Shown: positions 9,401-18,628, counted from the first letter of the stretch. The stretch is DNA of 40,422 nucleotides from Bacteroidota bacterium (GCA_021794195.1 JAJYRG010000016.1:1-40422); one strand, 5' to 3'. Notes: generated by a model from the sequence alone, not told the origin. Numbers and translations: made by a program.

Positions 9401-10594
9401 ATGGAAGGTGTATTTTCAAAATTAAAGGGAGATAAATGGATTTGGTTGATTGTGATCATCTTATCCATCTGGTCATTGCTGGCAGTCTATAGTTCTGTAG
9501 GTACTTTAGCTTATAAAGAAGGCAAGGGCACAGAGATGTATCTGTTCAAACATTTTTCTGTCGTAGCCATAGGGATTGTTCTGATGTATCTTTCTCATAA
9601 ATTGGATTACCGGTATTATGCCGGTATTTCAAAGATTTTGATGTTAATTACTATTCCTTTGCTTTTATATACTTTGATTTTTGGGAATAAAGTAAATGAT
9701 GCCAGCCGTTGGATGACTATCCCGGTTATTAATCAGACGTTCCAAACTTCCGATTTAGCCAAACTGGCACTCATCACTTACTTAGCTCGGATGTTGCATT
9801 TACGACAAGAAGTAATAGAAGATGTTAAACAATCTTTTGTGCCTATTATGGGAGCTGTTTGTTTGGTTTTTGTGCTCATTGCCTGGGCTAACCTTTCTAC
9901 TGCTCTGATGCTTTTTGGTGTGAGTATTTTGCTTTTGATTATTGGGCGTATCAGCATAAAACAAATAGGAGTTGTATGTTTGGGAGGAGGGCTTCTTCTT
10001 TTACTGGTTATTTCTTTAGGTCCCCGTCGAGCGACGTATATGAGCCGTTTTGATAGTTTTCTCCAAGGGGATAAATCGACAGATACACGGGTGCCTTTTC
10101 AGGAAGATAGAAATTATCAAGCTAACAACTCGAAAATAGCCATTGCTACAGGTGGGCTTCTTGGAAAGGGACCTGGAAATAGTGTGCAGAGAAATGTTTT
10201 GCCCCATCCTTATTCGGATTTTATTTTTGCAATAATCGTAGAAGAATATGGCACTGTCGGGGCTGCTATCCTGTTATTTTTATATGTAGTGCTCATGTAT
10301 CGATGTATTCGTATCGTGACTTTAAGCCCGCGGGCATTTGGAGCTTTTCTTGCAGCTGGTTTGGGCTTTAGTTTAACTATCCAGGCACTAGCAAATATGG
10401 CAGTAGCTGTAGGTTTAGGCCCGGTTACCGGAATTCCTTTGCCTTTAGTAAGTATGGGGGGAACGTCCATATTATTTACCAGTGTGGCCCTTGGCATTAT
10501 ATTGAGTGTGAGTAGAAATATAGAGGAATTAAAATATAAAGAGGAATTACAAGAAATACCGAAACCCAAGAAAGTGGTGGTCGGGACAATATAA
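9401..10594 (+). CDS. ftsW: Septal peptidoglycan polymerase FtsW (SEDS family)
   Basis: A 397-residue SEDS glycosyltransferase with about ten transmembrane helices. It polymerises lipid II at the septum in complex with FtsI. Family signatures include the DASRWM segment after helix 3, the long periplasmic loop with ARMLHLRQE and GDKSTDTRVP, and the C-terminal PLPLVSMGGTSILF stretch. Position between murD and murG in a dcw cluster favours FtsW over the elongation homologue RodA. Its N-terminus lies 13 nt after murD and murG follows 7 nt after its stop. Confidence 0.94.
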   Translation: MEGVFSKLKGDKWIWLIVIILSIWSLLAVYSSVGTLAYKEGKGTEMYLFKHFSVVAIGIVLMYLSHKLDYRYYAGISKILMLITIPLLLYTLIFGNKVNDASRWMTIPVINQTFQTSDLAKLALITYLARMLHLRQEVIEDVKQSFVPIMGAVCLVFVLIAWANLSTALMLFGVSILLLIIGRISIKQIGVVCLGGGLLLLLVISLGPRRATYMSRFDSFLQGDKSTDTRVPFQEDRNYQANNSKIAIATGGLLGKGPGNSVQRNVLPHPYSDFIFAIIVEEYGTVGAAILLFLYVVLMYRCIRIVTLSPRAFGAFLAAGLGFSLTIQALANMAVAVGLGPVTGIPLPLVSMGGTSILFTSVALGIILSVSRNIEELKYKEELQEIPKPKKVVVGTI

Positions 10595-10601
10595 AAAGAC
10601 T

Positions 10602-11696
10602 ATGGCGAATAGGATAATCATAAGTGGCGGCGGCACCGGCGGGCATATTTTTCCGGCGATAGCGATAGCAAATGCTTTAAAACATTTGCAACCGGATATA
10701 GAGATCTTATTCGTCGGGGCAGAAGGCAAAATGGAAATGGAAAGAGTGCCTGAAGCAGGATATAATATTGTCGGGCTGGATATTCAAGGAATTAATAGAA
10801 AATCATTATGGAAAAATGTCGCTTTACCATTTAAACTGGTCAGTAGTTTGAGGAAAGCAAATCGGATAGTACAAACTTTCAAACCGCAGGTCGCAGTAGG
10901 AGTGGGAGGCTATGCCTCTGGTCCTTTGTTAATGGCGGCACATCGCAAAAGTATTCCTACGCTTATTCAGGAGCAAAATTCTTTTGCGGGGCTGACCAAT
11001 AGAAGACTGTCTCACCGAAGTCAGAAAATATGTGTGGCTTATGAAGGAATGGAAAAGTTTTTCCCAGCAGAAAAAATCATTAAAACAGGAAACCCTATTC
11101 GCCGTCAATCAGTTGATATCAAGGGGAAACGGCAAAAAGGGCTTAAATATTTTGATTTAACTGCTGATAAACCCGTTGTGTTAGTCAGTGGGGGAAGTTT
11201 AGGGGCACAAAGTATTAATGAGGCTTTGCAGGAGCTTGTTTTTTTATTCGAAAAACAAAATATACAATTGATCTGGCAATGTGGGAAATATTATTACGAG
11301 CGGCTGGTTCAGAAGTTAGGCATTTTGCCTCCGGAAGTGAAGTTGATGCCTTTTATCGAGCGCATGGACTACGCGTATGCAGTAGCAGATTTGGTAGTGA
11401 GCAGAGCTGGCGCGGGCAGTATTTCTGAATTATGTGCAGTAGCCAAACCTGTGATTTTAGTACCTTCCCCTAACGTCGCAGAAGACCACCAATCAAAAAA
11501 TGCAGAAGCATTAGTGGTAAAAGAGGCAGCAATTATGATCAGAGACGCCGAAGTCAACGAATTACTTATGTCTCGGATTTTAGATCTATTGGAAGATAAA
11601 AAAAAGAGAAATCGTATGAGCGAAAGTATAAAACAGTTAGCACTACCTGATGCCGATATAGAGATAGCGAAACACGTATTGAACTTGATAGGATGA
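10602..11696 (+). CDS. murG: UDP-GlcNAc transferase MurG (lipid II synthase)
   Basis: A 364-residue GT28 enzyme that adds GlcNAc to lipid I on the inner membrane face to form lipid II. The glycine-rich GGGTGGH loop (9-15) for the diphosphate of lipid I, the GVGGYASGPL segment, the LVSGGSLGAQSINE loop (about 197-210) and the UDP-GlcNAc-binding SRAGAGSISEL motif (about 267-277) are present. Length is typical. Its final codons overlap the murC start by 4 bases (ATGA). Confidence 0.96.
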   Translation: MANRIIISGGGTGGHIFPAIAIANALKHLQPDIEILFVGAEGKMEMERVPEAGYNIVGLDIQGINRKSLWKNVALPFKLVSSLRKANRIVQTFKPQVAVGVGGYASGPLLMAAHRKSIPTLIQEQNSFAGLTNRRLSHRSQKICVAYEGMEKFFPAEKIIKTGNPIRRQSVDIKGKRQKGLKYFDLTADKPVVLVSGGSLGAQSINEALQELVFLFEKQNIQLIWQCGKYYYERLVQKLGILPPEVKLMPFIERMDYAYAVADLVVSRAGAGSISELCAVAKPVILVPSPNVAEDHQSKNAEALVVKEAAIMIRDAEVNELLMSRILDLLEDKKKRNRMSESIKQLALPDADIEIAKHVLNLIG

Positions 11697-13060
11697 AATT
11701 ACGTCTGGAACATATAAAAAAAGTTTTCTTCATCGGAATTGGTGGAATTGGGATGAGTGCGCTCGCTCGTTATTTCAATTACAGAGGCTGCAGTGTCTTC
11801 GGATACGATCGCTTAGAGAGTGGATTGACAAAAAAGATGCAGGAAGAAGGCATGAAAATCAGTTATGGAGATAAGGTAGAAAATATTCCTATAGCATTTA
11901 ATAAACCTACTAAAGAAAGTTTAGTGGTGTATACCCCGGCAGTGTCACAGAATACCCATATCATTTCAGAATTGAAGCGGAGAGGGTTTGATATGTATAA
12001 GCGCTCAGCGGTATTGGGATTGATTAGTCAGAATAAATTTACTATTGCGATAGCCGGCACGCATGGGAAAACTACTACTTCCACACTTACTGCACATATT
12101 TTAAGGTATGCTGGGGTGGAGTGTTCAGCGTTTTTAGGAGGTATCAGTACAAATTATGGATCTAACGCTTGGTTTAGCGAAACAGATGTTATGGTGGTAG
12201 AGGCAGATGAGTATGATCGTTCGTTTTTAAGCCTGCGCCCTGATATTGCAGTGATCACATCCATGGAAGCCGATCATTTGGATATATATAATGATTATAA
12301 TGAGCTTGTTTCTTCTTTCAAACAGTTTTTGGCAAGGGGTAAACCTGGGAATAAAAGAATAATTAAAGCCGGATTGCCGATCAAAGGAGAGATTTCTTAT
12401 GGGATAGATGATGAGAGCGCAGATGTTAAAGCCAAAGATATAGAAGTGAAAAAAGGGAGTTTCTATTTTACATATCAAGATGATTTAGGAGAAGCAAAGC
12501 AAATATATTTAGCAATGCCGGGATATCATAACGTTGAAAATGCATTAGCAGCAATTTCGGTAGCAAAATTATTGAACATAGATATGAAAACGATTACGGA
12601 TGCACTTTCTAGTTTTAGAGGTGTCAAAAGACGTTTTGAATATGTGGTCAAAAATCAAAATCATATTTATATTGACGATTATGCGCATCATCCTGAGGAA
12701 GTTAAGTCTTTTTTAAACTCTGTAAAAAAAATGTATCCCAAAAAGTTTTTGACAGTTGTTTTTCAACCTCACTTATATTCTCGTACACAAGATTTTGCGG
12801 ATGATTTTGCCACAGCGTTGGCTTTGGCAGATAAGCTCCTTTTGTTGGAAATATATCCTGCAAGAGAGCTTCCTATTGAGGGAGTGACTTCGGACTGGCT
12901 ATTAGAGAAAGTGAAAGTACAACAAAAAGAGGTGCTCTCAAATGAAAGTGTACTGGATAGGATAGCTGTAGAAAAACCGGAGTTGATAGTCACTATGGGG
13001 GCAGGGAATATAGACAGACTGGTAGAACCCATTAAAAAGTTGCTGATAGGAAATGAATAA
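11693..13060 (+). CDS. murC: UDP-N-acetylmuramate--L-alanine ligase MurC
   Basis: A 455-residue Mur ligase, the first amino-acid-adding enzyme of the pathway. The N-terminal nucleotide-sugar domain has FFIGIGGIGMSALA (about 12-25). The ATP loop GTHGKTTT (122-129) carries the His typical of MurC. EADEYDRSFL and IDDYAHHPEEV are further MurC signatures. The start overlaps the murG stop by 4 bases and the end overlaps ftsQ by 8 bases, so the three are translationally linked. MurC usually precedes MurD in the reaction order; here gene order does not follow the pathway, as is common in dcw clusters. Confidence 0.96.
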   Translation: MKLRLEHIKKVFFIGIGGIGMSALARYFNYRGCSVFGYDRLESGLTKKMQEEGMKISYGDKVENIPIAFNKPTKESLVVYTPAVSQNTHIISELKRRGFDMYKRSAVLGLISQNKFTIAIAGTHGKTTTSTLTAHILRYAGVECSAFLGGISTNYGSNAWFSETDVMVVEADEYDRSFLSLRPDIAVITSMEADHLDIYNDYNELVSSFKQFLARGKPGNKRIIKAGLPIKGEISYGIDDESADVKAKDIEVKKGSFYFTYQDDLGEAKQIYLAMPGYHNVENALAAISVAKLLNIDMKTITDALSSFRGVKRRFEYVVKNQNHIYIDDYAHHPEEVKSFLNSVKKMYPKKFLTVVFQPHLYSRTQDFADDFATALALADKLLLLEIYPARELPIEGVTSDWLLEKVKVQQKEVLSNESVLDRIAVEKPELIVTMGAGNIDRLVEPIKKLLIGNE

Positions 13061-13886
13061 GTTGAAAAACATAAGATGGAAGTATGTTTTCTATACTTTT
13101 TTGATCATGGCAAGCATGGTAGGGGTTGTTCTTTTGATGGGCTTGGTAAAAGAAAAGAGCCAAAACCAAGTTTGTACAGAAGTTCAGGTAATGATAGACG
13201 GTAAAGAAGCTTTTATTGATCAAAAAGATATTCTAGAAAGAATTAAAGAGGCTTTTGGCGAAGTGAAGGGTATGCCTTTGCAGAATATACCTGTGCATGA
13301 TTTAGAAAATAATCTTCGTGAATTGCCTTATGTGTCTGGAGCGGAGATATATATGGATATGGATGGATTAATGCAAATTCGGGTGAAGCAGAGAGAAGCA
13401 ATATTACGGGTTATCAATGAAAATAAACAAGAATATTATGTGGATGCTTTTGGAGCAAAAATGCCCGTTACTTTAAAGTATGTGCCTCGTGTAATGGTAG
13501 CAAATGGTTTTATAGACGAAGAAATGTCTAACCGTTTGGACACTATCGAAACGGAAGTTTTGCATAATCTGGTGCAGATTACACAACATATAAATACAGA
13601 CGAATTGTGGGCAAACCAAGTCGTTCAGTTATATGTGAATGAGAATCGAGACATCGAATTAGTGCCGAGAGTTGGAAGTCAACGGATTATCCTTGGAGAT
13701 GCTGGAGGCCTTGAGGATAAACTATACCGTATAAAAACATTTTACCAAGATATTTTGCCTAGAGTAGGCGCTGATGCGTATAAAATGGTAAATGTCAAAT
13801 ATGATGGGCAAATTATTTGCGAGAGAGAAGACGGATGGTTTTTAGATAGCCTACAAATGGAACTCAACACGATTGAATTGAATTAA
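13053..13886 (+). CDS. ftsQ: Cell division protein FtsQ
   Basis: A 277-residue bitopic division protein. A short basic cytoplasmic tail precedes a transmembrane helix at about 11-30 (VFYTFLIMASMVGVVLLMGL). Behind it lies a periplasmic POTRA-like region (about 40-110) and a beta domain ending in the YDGQIICERED stretch. Sequence conservation in this family is low; position between murC and ftsA, membrane topology and length support the call. FtsQ links early (FtsA/FtsZ) and late (FtsL/FtsI/FtsW) divisome proteins. It overlaps murC by 8 bases. Confidence 0.9.
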   Translation: MNKLKNIRWKYVFYTFLIMASMVGVVLLMGLVKEKSQNQVCTEVQVMIDGKEAFIDQKDILERIKEAFGEVKGMPLQNIPVHDLENNLRELPYVSGAEIYMDMDGLMQIRVKQREAILRVINENKQEYYVDAFGAKMPVTLKYVPRVMVANGFIDEEMSNRLDTIETEVLHNLVQITQHINTDELWANQVVQLYVNENRDIELVPRVGSQRIILGDAGGLEDKLYRIKTFYQDILPRVGADAYKMVNVKYDGQIICEREDGWFLDSLQMELNTIELN

Positions 13887-13912
13887 ATAAAAATATTAAG
13901 ATAACACCTTAT

Positions 13913-15274
13913 ATGAAAATGAGAACTATAGAAATCGACAACAATAAGCCCATAATTGTGGGATTGGATATTGGAACGACGAAAATCTGCGTTACTGTAG
14001 GACGTCGGTATGGTAAAGACAAAATAGAACTTCTTGGTGTAGGGAATGCCGAATCTTCAGGGATGAACCGTGGAGTGGTGGCCAATATTCAAAAAACAGT
14101 AAATAGTATCCGACAAGCAGCGAGTATAGCAGAAAGCCAGTCGAATGTAGATATTAAAGTGGTGAATATCGGTATTGCAGGTCAGCATATCAAAAGTATT
14201 CAGCATCGGGGTATTCTTACAAAAAATGATGATGATGAGATTGATCGGAACGATATAAGGCAGCTTATTGCCGATATGTATAAATTGGTACTGCCTCCCG
14301 GCGAAGAGATTATCGATGTATTGCCACAAGAATTTACTATTGATAACGAACCGGGAATTACAGAACCTATCGGAATGGCTGGAAGACGTGTAGAAGCTAA
14401 TTTTCACATTATCTCCGGTCGGGTAACCGATATTAAAAATATCAAAAGATGCGTAGATAATGCAGAGTTAGAAGTCTCTTCTTTAGTATTGGAGCCTTTG
14501 GCTTCTTCTGAAGCTGTATTGGATGACGAAGAAAAAGCTGCAGGTGTTGTTTTAGTAGATATAGGAGGCGGTACGACAGATATAGCTATTTTCCATGAAG
14601 GAATTATTCGCCATACAGCGGTGATTCCGTTAGGCGGAAACATTGTGACAGAAGATATTCGGCAAGGCTGTGCTGTACTCAGAAATCAAGCCGAACAATT
14701 AAAAGTGCGTTATGGTTCGGCCTTAGCAGATGAAAATAAGGAAAATGAGGTGATTTGTGTGCCGGGTTTTAGAGGAAGAGAACCCAAAGAGATTTCGGTC
14801 AAAAATCTGGCTTACATTATTCAGGCGAGGATGGAAGAAATCATTGAGCATGTAGATTTTGAGATTAAATCTTCCGGATACCATGATAAATTGATTGCAG
14901 GAATTGTTGTGACCGGGGGCGGAGCGCAGCTCAAACACCTTGTTCAGCTTGTAGAGTATATGACAGGGATTGACTGTAGAGTAGGCTACCCTAATGAATA
15001 TCTGTCGAAAACTGAACTGATAAACAAGCAGGACTTCGAAAGATTAAAAAGCCCTTTATATGCGACAGGTATTGGCTTGTTGATAAAAGGAATACAGACA
15101 ATAGAAGAAGAGGAAGAAGCTAGGTTGGAAGAGAAAGAGAAACGGACAGTAAAAAGTGAAACAAAAGATATTGCAGAGAAAGAACAGAAAAAAGAAGGAT
15201 GGTTACGAAAATTTTTATCCGAATTTATAACAGATGGAAATAATATCGATGACGATACTTTTTTAGGAAAATAA
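13913..15274 (+). CDS. ftsA: Cell division protein FtsA
   Basis: A 453-residue actin-like ATPase that tethers FtsZ to the membrane. Phosphate-binding motifs GLDIGTTKICVTVG (about 18-31) and VDIGGGTTDIAIFHEG (about 216-231) are clear, as is the adenosine motif VTGGGAQLKHL (about 338-348). After an acidic and lysine-rich linker the protein has an amphipathic stretch (WLRKFLSEFI) of the kind used as a membrane-targeting helix; unusually it is followed by about 13 polar residues. A second ATG two codons in (13919) is equally possible as the start. It lies 26 nt after ftsQ and 135 nt before ftsZ. Confidence 0.95.
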   Translation: MKMRTIEIDNNKPIIVGLDIGTTKICVTVGRRYGKDKIELLGVGNAESSGMNRGVVANIQKTVNSIRQAASIAESQSNVDIKVVNIGIAGQHIKSIQHRGILTKNDDDEIDRNDIRQLIADMYKLVLPPGEEIIDVLPQEFTIDNEPGITEPIGMAGRRVEANFHIISGRVTDIKNIKRCVDNAELEVSSLVLEPLASSEAVLDDEEKAAGVVLVDIGGGTTDIAIFHEGIIRHTAVIPLGGNIVTEDIRQGCAVLRNQAEQLKVRYGSALADENKENEVICVPGFRGREPKEISVKNLAYIIQARMEEIIEHVDFEIKSSGYHDKLIAGIVVTGGGAQLKHLVQLVEYMTGIDCRVGYPNEYLSKTELINKQDFERLKSPLYATGIGLLIKGIQTIEEEEEARLEEKEKRTVKSETKDIAEKEQKKEGWLRKFLSEFITDGNNIDDDTFLGK

Positions 15275-15277
15275 TAG

Positions 15278-15336
15278 TTTTTCACATTAAGTGATTTTTC
15301 CACATTCTGACAATTGTGGAAAACTATTGTGGATAA
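15278..15336. promoter_or_regulatory. Cluster of four DnaA-box-like sites upstream of ftsZ
   Basis: Between ftsA and ftsZ lie four 9-mers fitting TTWTNCACA: TTTTTCACA (15278-15286, plus), TTTTCCACA (15296-15304, plus), and on the minus strand TTTTCCACA (15315-15323) and the perfect consensus TTATCCACA (15328-15336). The second and third form a 9-bp inverted repeat with a 10-nt centre. DnaA is known to bind near division genes in some bacteria (for example ftsZ in Caulobacter). The matches are directly visible; binding is inferred. An alternative is a hairpin ending the ftsA transcript, though it has low GC content and no clear T-run. Confidence 0.55.
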
Positions 15337-15409
15337 TTTATTATAATTACAATACCATTGTTAAGTTTTATTTATTGAGCAAGAACAATCATTCAAAAAA
15401 GATAATTTT

Positions 15410-17119
15410 ATGTCTATACAATTTGAAATGCTAAAGGAACAATCATCTATCATAAAGGTTATAGGTGTAGGTGGTGGAGGTGGAAATGCTGTGAATCATA
15501 TGTATGAGCAAGGGATTAGCGGAGTGGATTTTATAATATGTAATACAGATGCGCAAGCTTTGGAACTAAGCCCAATTCCTAATAAAGTGCAGTTAGGGGC
15601 GAGTCTGACAGAGGGGATGGGAGCAGGTGCTGATCCAGATGTGGGCGAAAATTCAGCTATAGAAAGCATTGATGACATCAAACGCATGTTAGGTAGCAAC
15701 ACTAAAATGTTGTTTATCACTGCAGGTATGGGAGGGGGAACCGGGACCGGAGCGAGTCCGATTTTAGCCAAAGCAGCTAAAGAATTGGGAATTTTGACAG
15801 TCGCTATCGTGACTACCCCTTTTACATTCGAAGGAAAACGAAGACGGATCCAAGCAGAAGAAGGGTTAGAAGAATTACGTAAGTACGTGGATTCCTATTT
15901 GGTCATTTCCAATGATAGATTACGTGAGATTTTTGGTAACCTGACTATGACTGCAGCTTTTGCAAAAGCAGACGATATTTTATCTACAGCTGCTAAAGGG
16001 ATAGCTGAAATTATTACTATTCCCGGCTATGTCAATGTCGACTTTAAAGATGTGCGTACAGTGATGAATAATAGTGGGGTGGCTATAATGGGTAATTCAG
16101 TTGCCGAAGGGGAAGATAGAGCTTTAGAGGCTGTAACCGGAGCCTTGGCTTCTCCGTTATTAAAAGATAGCGAAATTGAAGGGGCAAACTATATCTTGCT
16201 TAATATTACTTCTGGAAATAACGAAGTGACTATGGATGAAGTAGCTACTATTACCGACTATGTACAAGATAAGGCCGGTATGACTGCAGACTTGATCTGG
16301 GGGAATTGTATAGATGAAAAGTACAATGAAGAGCTATCCGTCACCATTATTGCTACTGGCTTCCAAACGATGGAAGAACGGAAAAAAGAAAAAGCAAACG
16401 AGAAGATTTCACTTCCCCTAACACCGGAAGAAGATGTTTCTTTTGTAAAACCCGTCCAGCAAAATCAATTTTCAAATAAGGTAAAAAAAGACCAGGAACC
16501 GTTTATAAAACCTGTGGAAGAAGAGAAAGAAGTACTTTCTCAAGCAGACTTGTTTTCTGCAGGTAGAGAAACGAAACCGCAGGATTTGAAGGACAATAAT
16601 GGTGATGCTCCGGAATCCAAAATCGTCAGACATACTTTGCAAATGGAAGATGAAATGTCGGAAGAAGAAAGTGAACCTAACGAAGAAGAGTTTGAGCTTA
16701 AGACCAAGCCTTCTGTGTTTGAGTTTAAACTGCCAACAGTCTTTGATGATTATGAAAAATCGAATGAAGACGGAACAGAATTATCAGAAAACGATAGACA
16801 TGCTGCATCAAATGAAGGATCTCTTAAAAAAGAGATAGAGAAAGAAAACACAGCTGCGTCAAACGATGCGAATTTTGAAGAGCGCTTGTTAAAAACAAAA
16901 GAACGGATTTTGAGATTGAAAGAATTGAGTATGAAACTCAAGTCTTCTACGGGCTTGCAAGAAATAGAAAACGAGCCTGCGTATAAAAGAAAGCAAAGAA
17001 ATTTAGAGGATGTGCCTCATTCTTCAGAGTCTCAGGTTTCCAGGTTTACTTTATCCTTCGATGAAGGAAAAACAGAAATCCGGCCTAACAATTCATTTTT
17101 ACATGATAATGTTGATTAA
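15410..17119 (+). CDS. ftsZ: Cell division protein FtsZ with long acidic C-terminal linker
   Basis: A 569-residue tubulin-like GTPase that forms the division ring. The tubulin signature GGGTGTG is at 108-114, with the preceding GVGGGGGNAV loop (about 19-28) and the T7 catalytic region near DVRTVMNNSG. The globular part ends near residue 320. The remaining about 250 residues are a Glu/Lys-rich, probably disordered linker closing with an NNSFLHDNVD-type tail typical of Bacteroidetes FtsZ, which replaces the usual proteobacterial C-terminal peptide. E. coli FtsZ has 383 residues. Its own control region (15275-15409) with DnaA-like boxes suggests expression separate from the upstream operon. Confidence 0.97.
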   Translation: MSIQFEMLKEQSSIIKVIGVGGGGGNAVNHMYEQGISGVDFIICNTDAQALELSPIPNKVQLGASLTEGMGAGADPDVGENSAIESIDDIKRMLGSNTKMLFITAGMGGGTGTGASPILAKAAKELGILTVAIVTTPFTFEGKRRRIQAEEGLEELRKYVDSYLVISNDRLREIFGNLTMTAAFAKADDILSTAAKGIAEIITIPGYVNVDFKDVRTVMNNSGVAIMGNSVAEGEDRALEAVTGALASPLLKDSEIEGANYILLNITSGNNEVTMDEVATITDYVQDKAGMTADLIWGNCIDEKYNEELSVTIIATGFQTMEERKKEKANEKISLPLTPEEDVSFVKPVQQNQFSNKVKKDQEPFIKPVEEEKEVLSQADLFSAGRETKPQDLKDNNGDAPESKIVRHTLQMEDEMSEEESEPNEEEFELKTKPSVFEFKLPTVFDDYEKSNEDGTELSENDRHAASNEGSLKKEIEKENTAASNDANFEERLLKTKERILRLKELSMKLKSSTGLQEIENEPAYKRKQRNLEDVPHSSESQVSRFTLSFDEGKTEIRPNNSFLHDNVD

Positions 17120-17146
17120 ATTATAAATAGTAAAAAGTAGAAAATA

Positions 17147-17335
17147 ATGACAAATTTTGATAGTTTTAAAGAGCTTAAAGAGTTGATAGAAAGCATAGAA
17201 GAAGATGCCGGGAAGTTTTATGAAGGAGGGAATTCAGCAGCAGGCACCCGTGTTAGAAAAGGAATGCAAGAAGTGAAAATAAAAGCTCAAGAAATCCGAG
17301 TTGGAGTTCAGGAAATTAAAAATCAGAAGAAATAA
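17147..17335 (+). CDS. Small histone H1-like (Hc1-type) DNA-binding protein
   Basis: A 62-residue protein of the bacterial histone H1-like Hc1 family found throughout Bacteroidetes. It has an acidic N-terminal helix (FKELKELIESIEED), a small linker with GNSAAGTRVRKGMQE, and a helical tail alternating Lys, Arg, Ala and Gln. The pattern KFY.GGNSAAGTR.RKGMQE is characteristic. It may compact or regulate DNA, although the Lys-rich repeat tail of Chlamydia Hc1 is missing. It lies 27 nt after ftsZ in the same direction and may be read from the same transcript. Confidence 0.8.
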   Translation: MTNFDSFKELKELIESIEEDAGKFYEGGNSAAGTRVRKGMQEVKIKAQEIRVGVQEIKNQKK

Positions 17336-17359
17336 TTTAATTTTCTATATTTCATTTTT

Positions 17360-17452
17360 AAAAGAGGTTGTCTAAACCTATTAATTGCTTTACCATCCTG
17401 ATCAATTGGGGGCGTGGGCGGCTTAAATAACGTTTTTTAGACAACCTCTTTT
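17360..17452. repeat. 93-bp element with 17-bp perfect terminal inverted repeats
   Basis: The arm AAAAGAGGTTGTCTAAA (17360-17376) is exactly inverted at 17436-17452, enclosing 59 nt. The interior contains a GC-rich run (GGGGGCGTGGGCGGC, 17407-17421) unlike the surrounding AT-rich DNA. The 3' arm ends in a T-run, so it could act as a terminator after the histone-like gene. Long perfect ends, a long loop and foreign base composition also fit a MITE-like remnant of an insertion sequence. No clear target duplication is visible because both flanks are A/T runs. Confidence 0.6.
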
Positions 17453-17485
17453 TTATTATATTTCTAGGATAAAAAAAAGAATTAT

Positions 17486-18628
17486 ATGAAGCATAAATTG
17501 AATAACCCTATTTGGGTAATGAGTTCAGCGTATGACGATCTAAACTTAGATCAATTGATTGATAAAACTATAGAAGTGGGTGCACAAGGTATAGATTTGT
17601 GTGTTTTTAGAAAAGATGGGGCGCGTGAAGATCATACGGCAACACATTTAGAATACGAAGATTTCCATCCGGAGGATGCAAAAAAGCTTATTGAACGCTT
17701 CAATAAAGCGGAGATAAAACTATCTTTAGGAGCATTTGAAAATATGATTGGAGGAGATGAAGGAGAAAGAGTTAAGAATCAAAATCACTTGCTGCGTTTG
17801 ATACGAATCGCCCACCTTTTAGGAGGAGATCAAAATAATGTAAAAGTAGGAACTTTTGTAGGTTATAATCATGAACTGGGAAACCAAGAGAATGGTTTTC
17901 AAAAGAATTTGGAAGAATACAAGCGCGTATTTGAACCCATAGTTAAATATGCGGAAGATTTAGGGGTCACTATTTTATATGAAAACTGTCCAATGGAAGG
18001 TTGGCGTGCTGCTAATTATACCTCTACATATAATAACCTTCCAGGTGTACTGGCAGCGAGAAAGTTAATGTATGCGATGATTCCGAGCGATGCCCATGGA
18101 GAAATTTATGATCCTTCTCATGATATCTGGCAGAATACAGATCCAGTGGAGGTTATCCGCCACTCAGACATAAAAAGAATACAACGTATTCATGTTAAAA
18201 CCACAAGAAATTTAAAAACTGAGGCACGAATTCAGTGGGGCGGAATGTATCCTATGCAGGATGTGGATACTGAATTAGCCAGCGAAGCTAAGGTGCATAC
18301 TCCTTCAAATGAATGGGATAGACATCATTATGAACCTATGCTTCCTGGGTTTGGGGGAACAGACCATATGGATTGGAATGATTTTGTAAGTGTCTTGCAT
18401 GAAAGAGGTTATGATGGGCCTTTTGAAATAGAGAATGAAGCGCAAAATTCTAAGAATACTAATAATAATGCTGCTATTGATCAAGGATATAAAGGGTGTA
18501 TTCAGTTTCTAAGTCCTCTTTTATGGAATTTGGATGAAGAAAAAGGTTATCTCTATAAAACAACAGACCCACTAAAAGAGGTCGATGTAAAAGATGTCCC
18601 CGAAATGACTATAGATCGGTTGGTTTAA
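17486..18628 (+). CDS. Sugar phosphate isomerase/epimerase-like TIM-barrel protein
   Basis: A 380-residue protein of the xylose isomerase-like TIM-barrel (AP endonuclease 2) superfamily. Likely metal ligands sit at the ends of successive strands: E166 (ILYENCPMEGW), D209 (IYDPSHD), H236 (RIHVKTT) and E314 or E316 (FEIENEA). There is no signal peptide. Such proteins epimerise or isomerise sugars or inositol derivatives, or act as hydratases, and the substrate cannot be assigned here. It stands between a 93-bp repeat element and mscL, with no sugar-metabolism neighbours, so context does not help. Confidence 0.8.
   Translation: MKHKLNNPIWVMSSAYDDLNLDQLIDKTIEVGAQGIDLCVFRKDGAREDHTATHLEYEDFHPEDAKKLIERFNKAEIKLSLGAFENMIGGDEGERVKNQNHLLRLIRIAHLLGGDQNNVKVGTFVGYNHELGNQENGFQKNLEEYKRVFEPIVKYAEDLGVTILYENCPMEGWRAANYTSTYNNLPGVLAARKLMYAMIPSDAHGEIYDPSHDIWQNTDPVEVIRHSDIKRIQRIHVKTTRNLKTEARIQWGGMYPMQDVDTELASEAKVHTPSNEWDRHHYEPMLPGFGGTDHMDWNDFVSVLHERGYDGPFEIENEAQNSKNTNNNAAIDQGYKGCIQFLSPLLWNLDEEKGYLYKTTDPLKEVDVKDVPEMTIDRLV

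Noticed and set aside
17360..17452. Integron attC site
   Set aside because: The arms (GTTGTCT/AGACAAC) do not fit the RYYYAAC/GTTRRRY core sites and no integrase or cassette is near.
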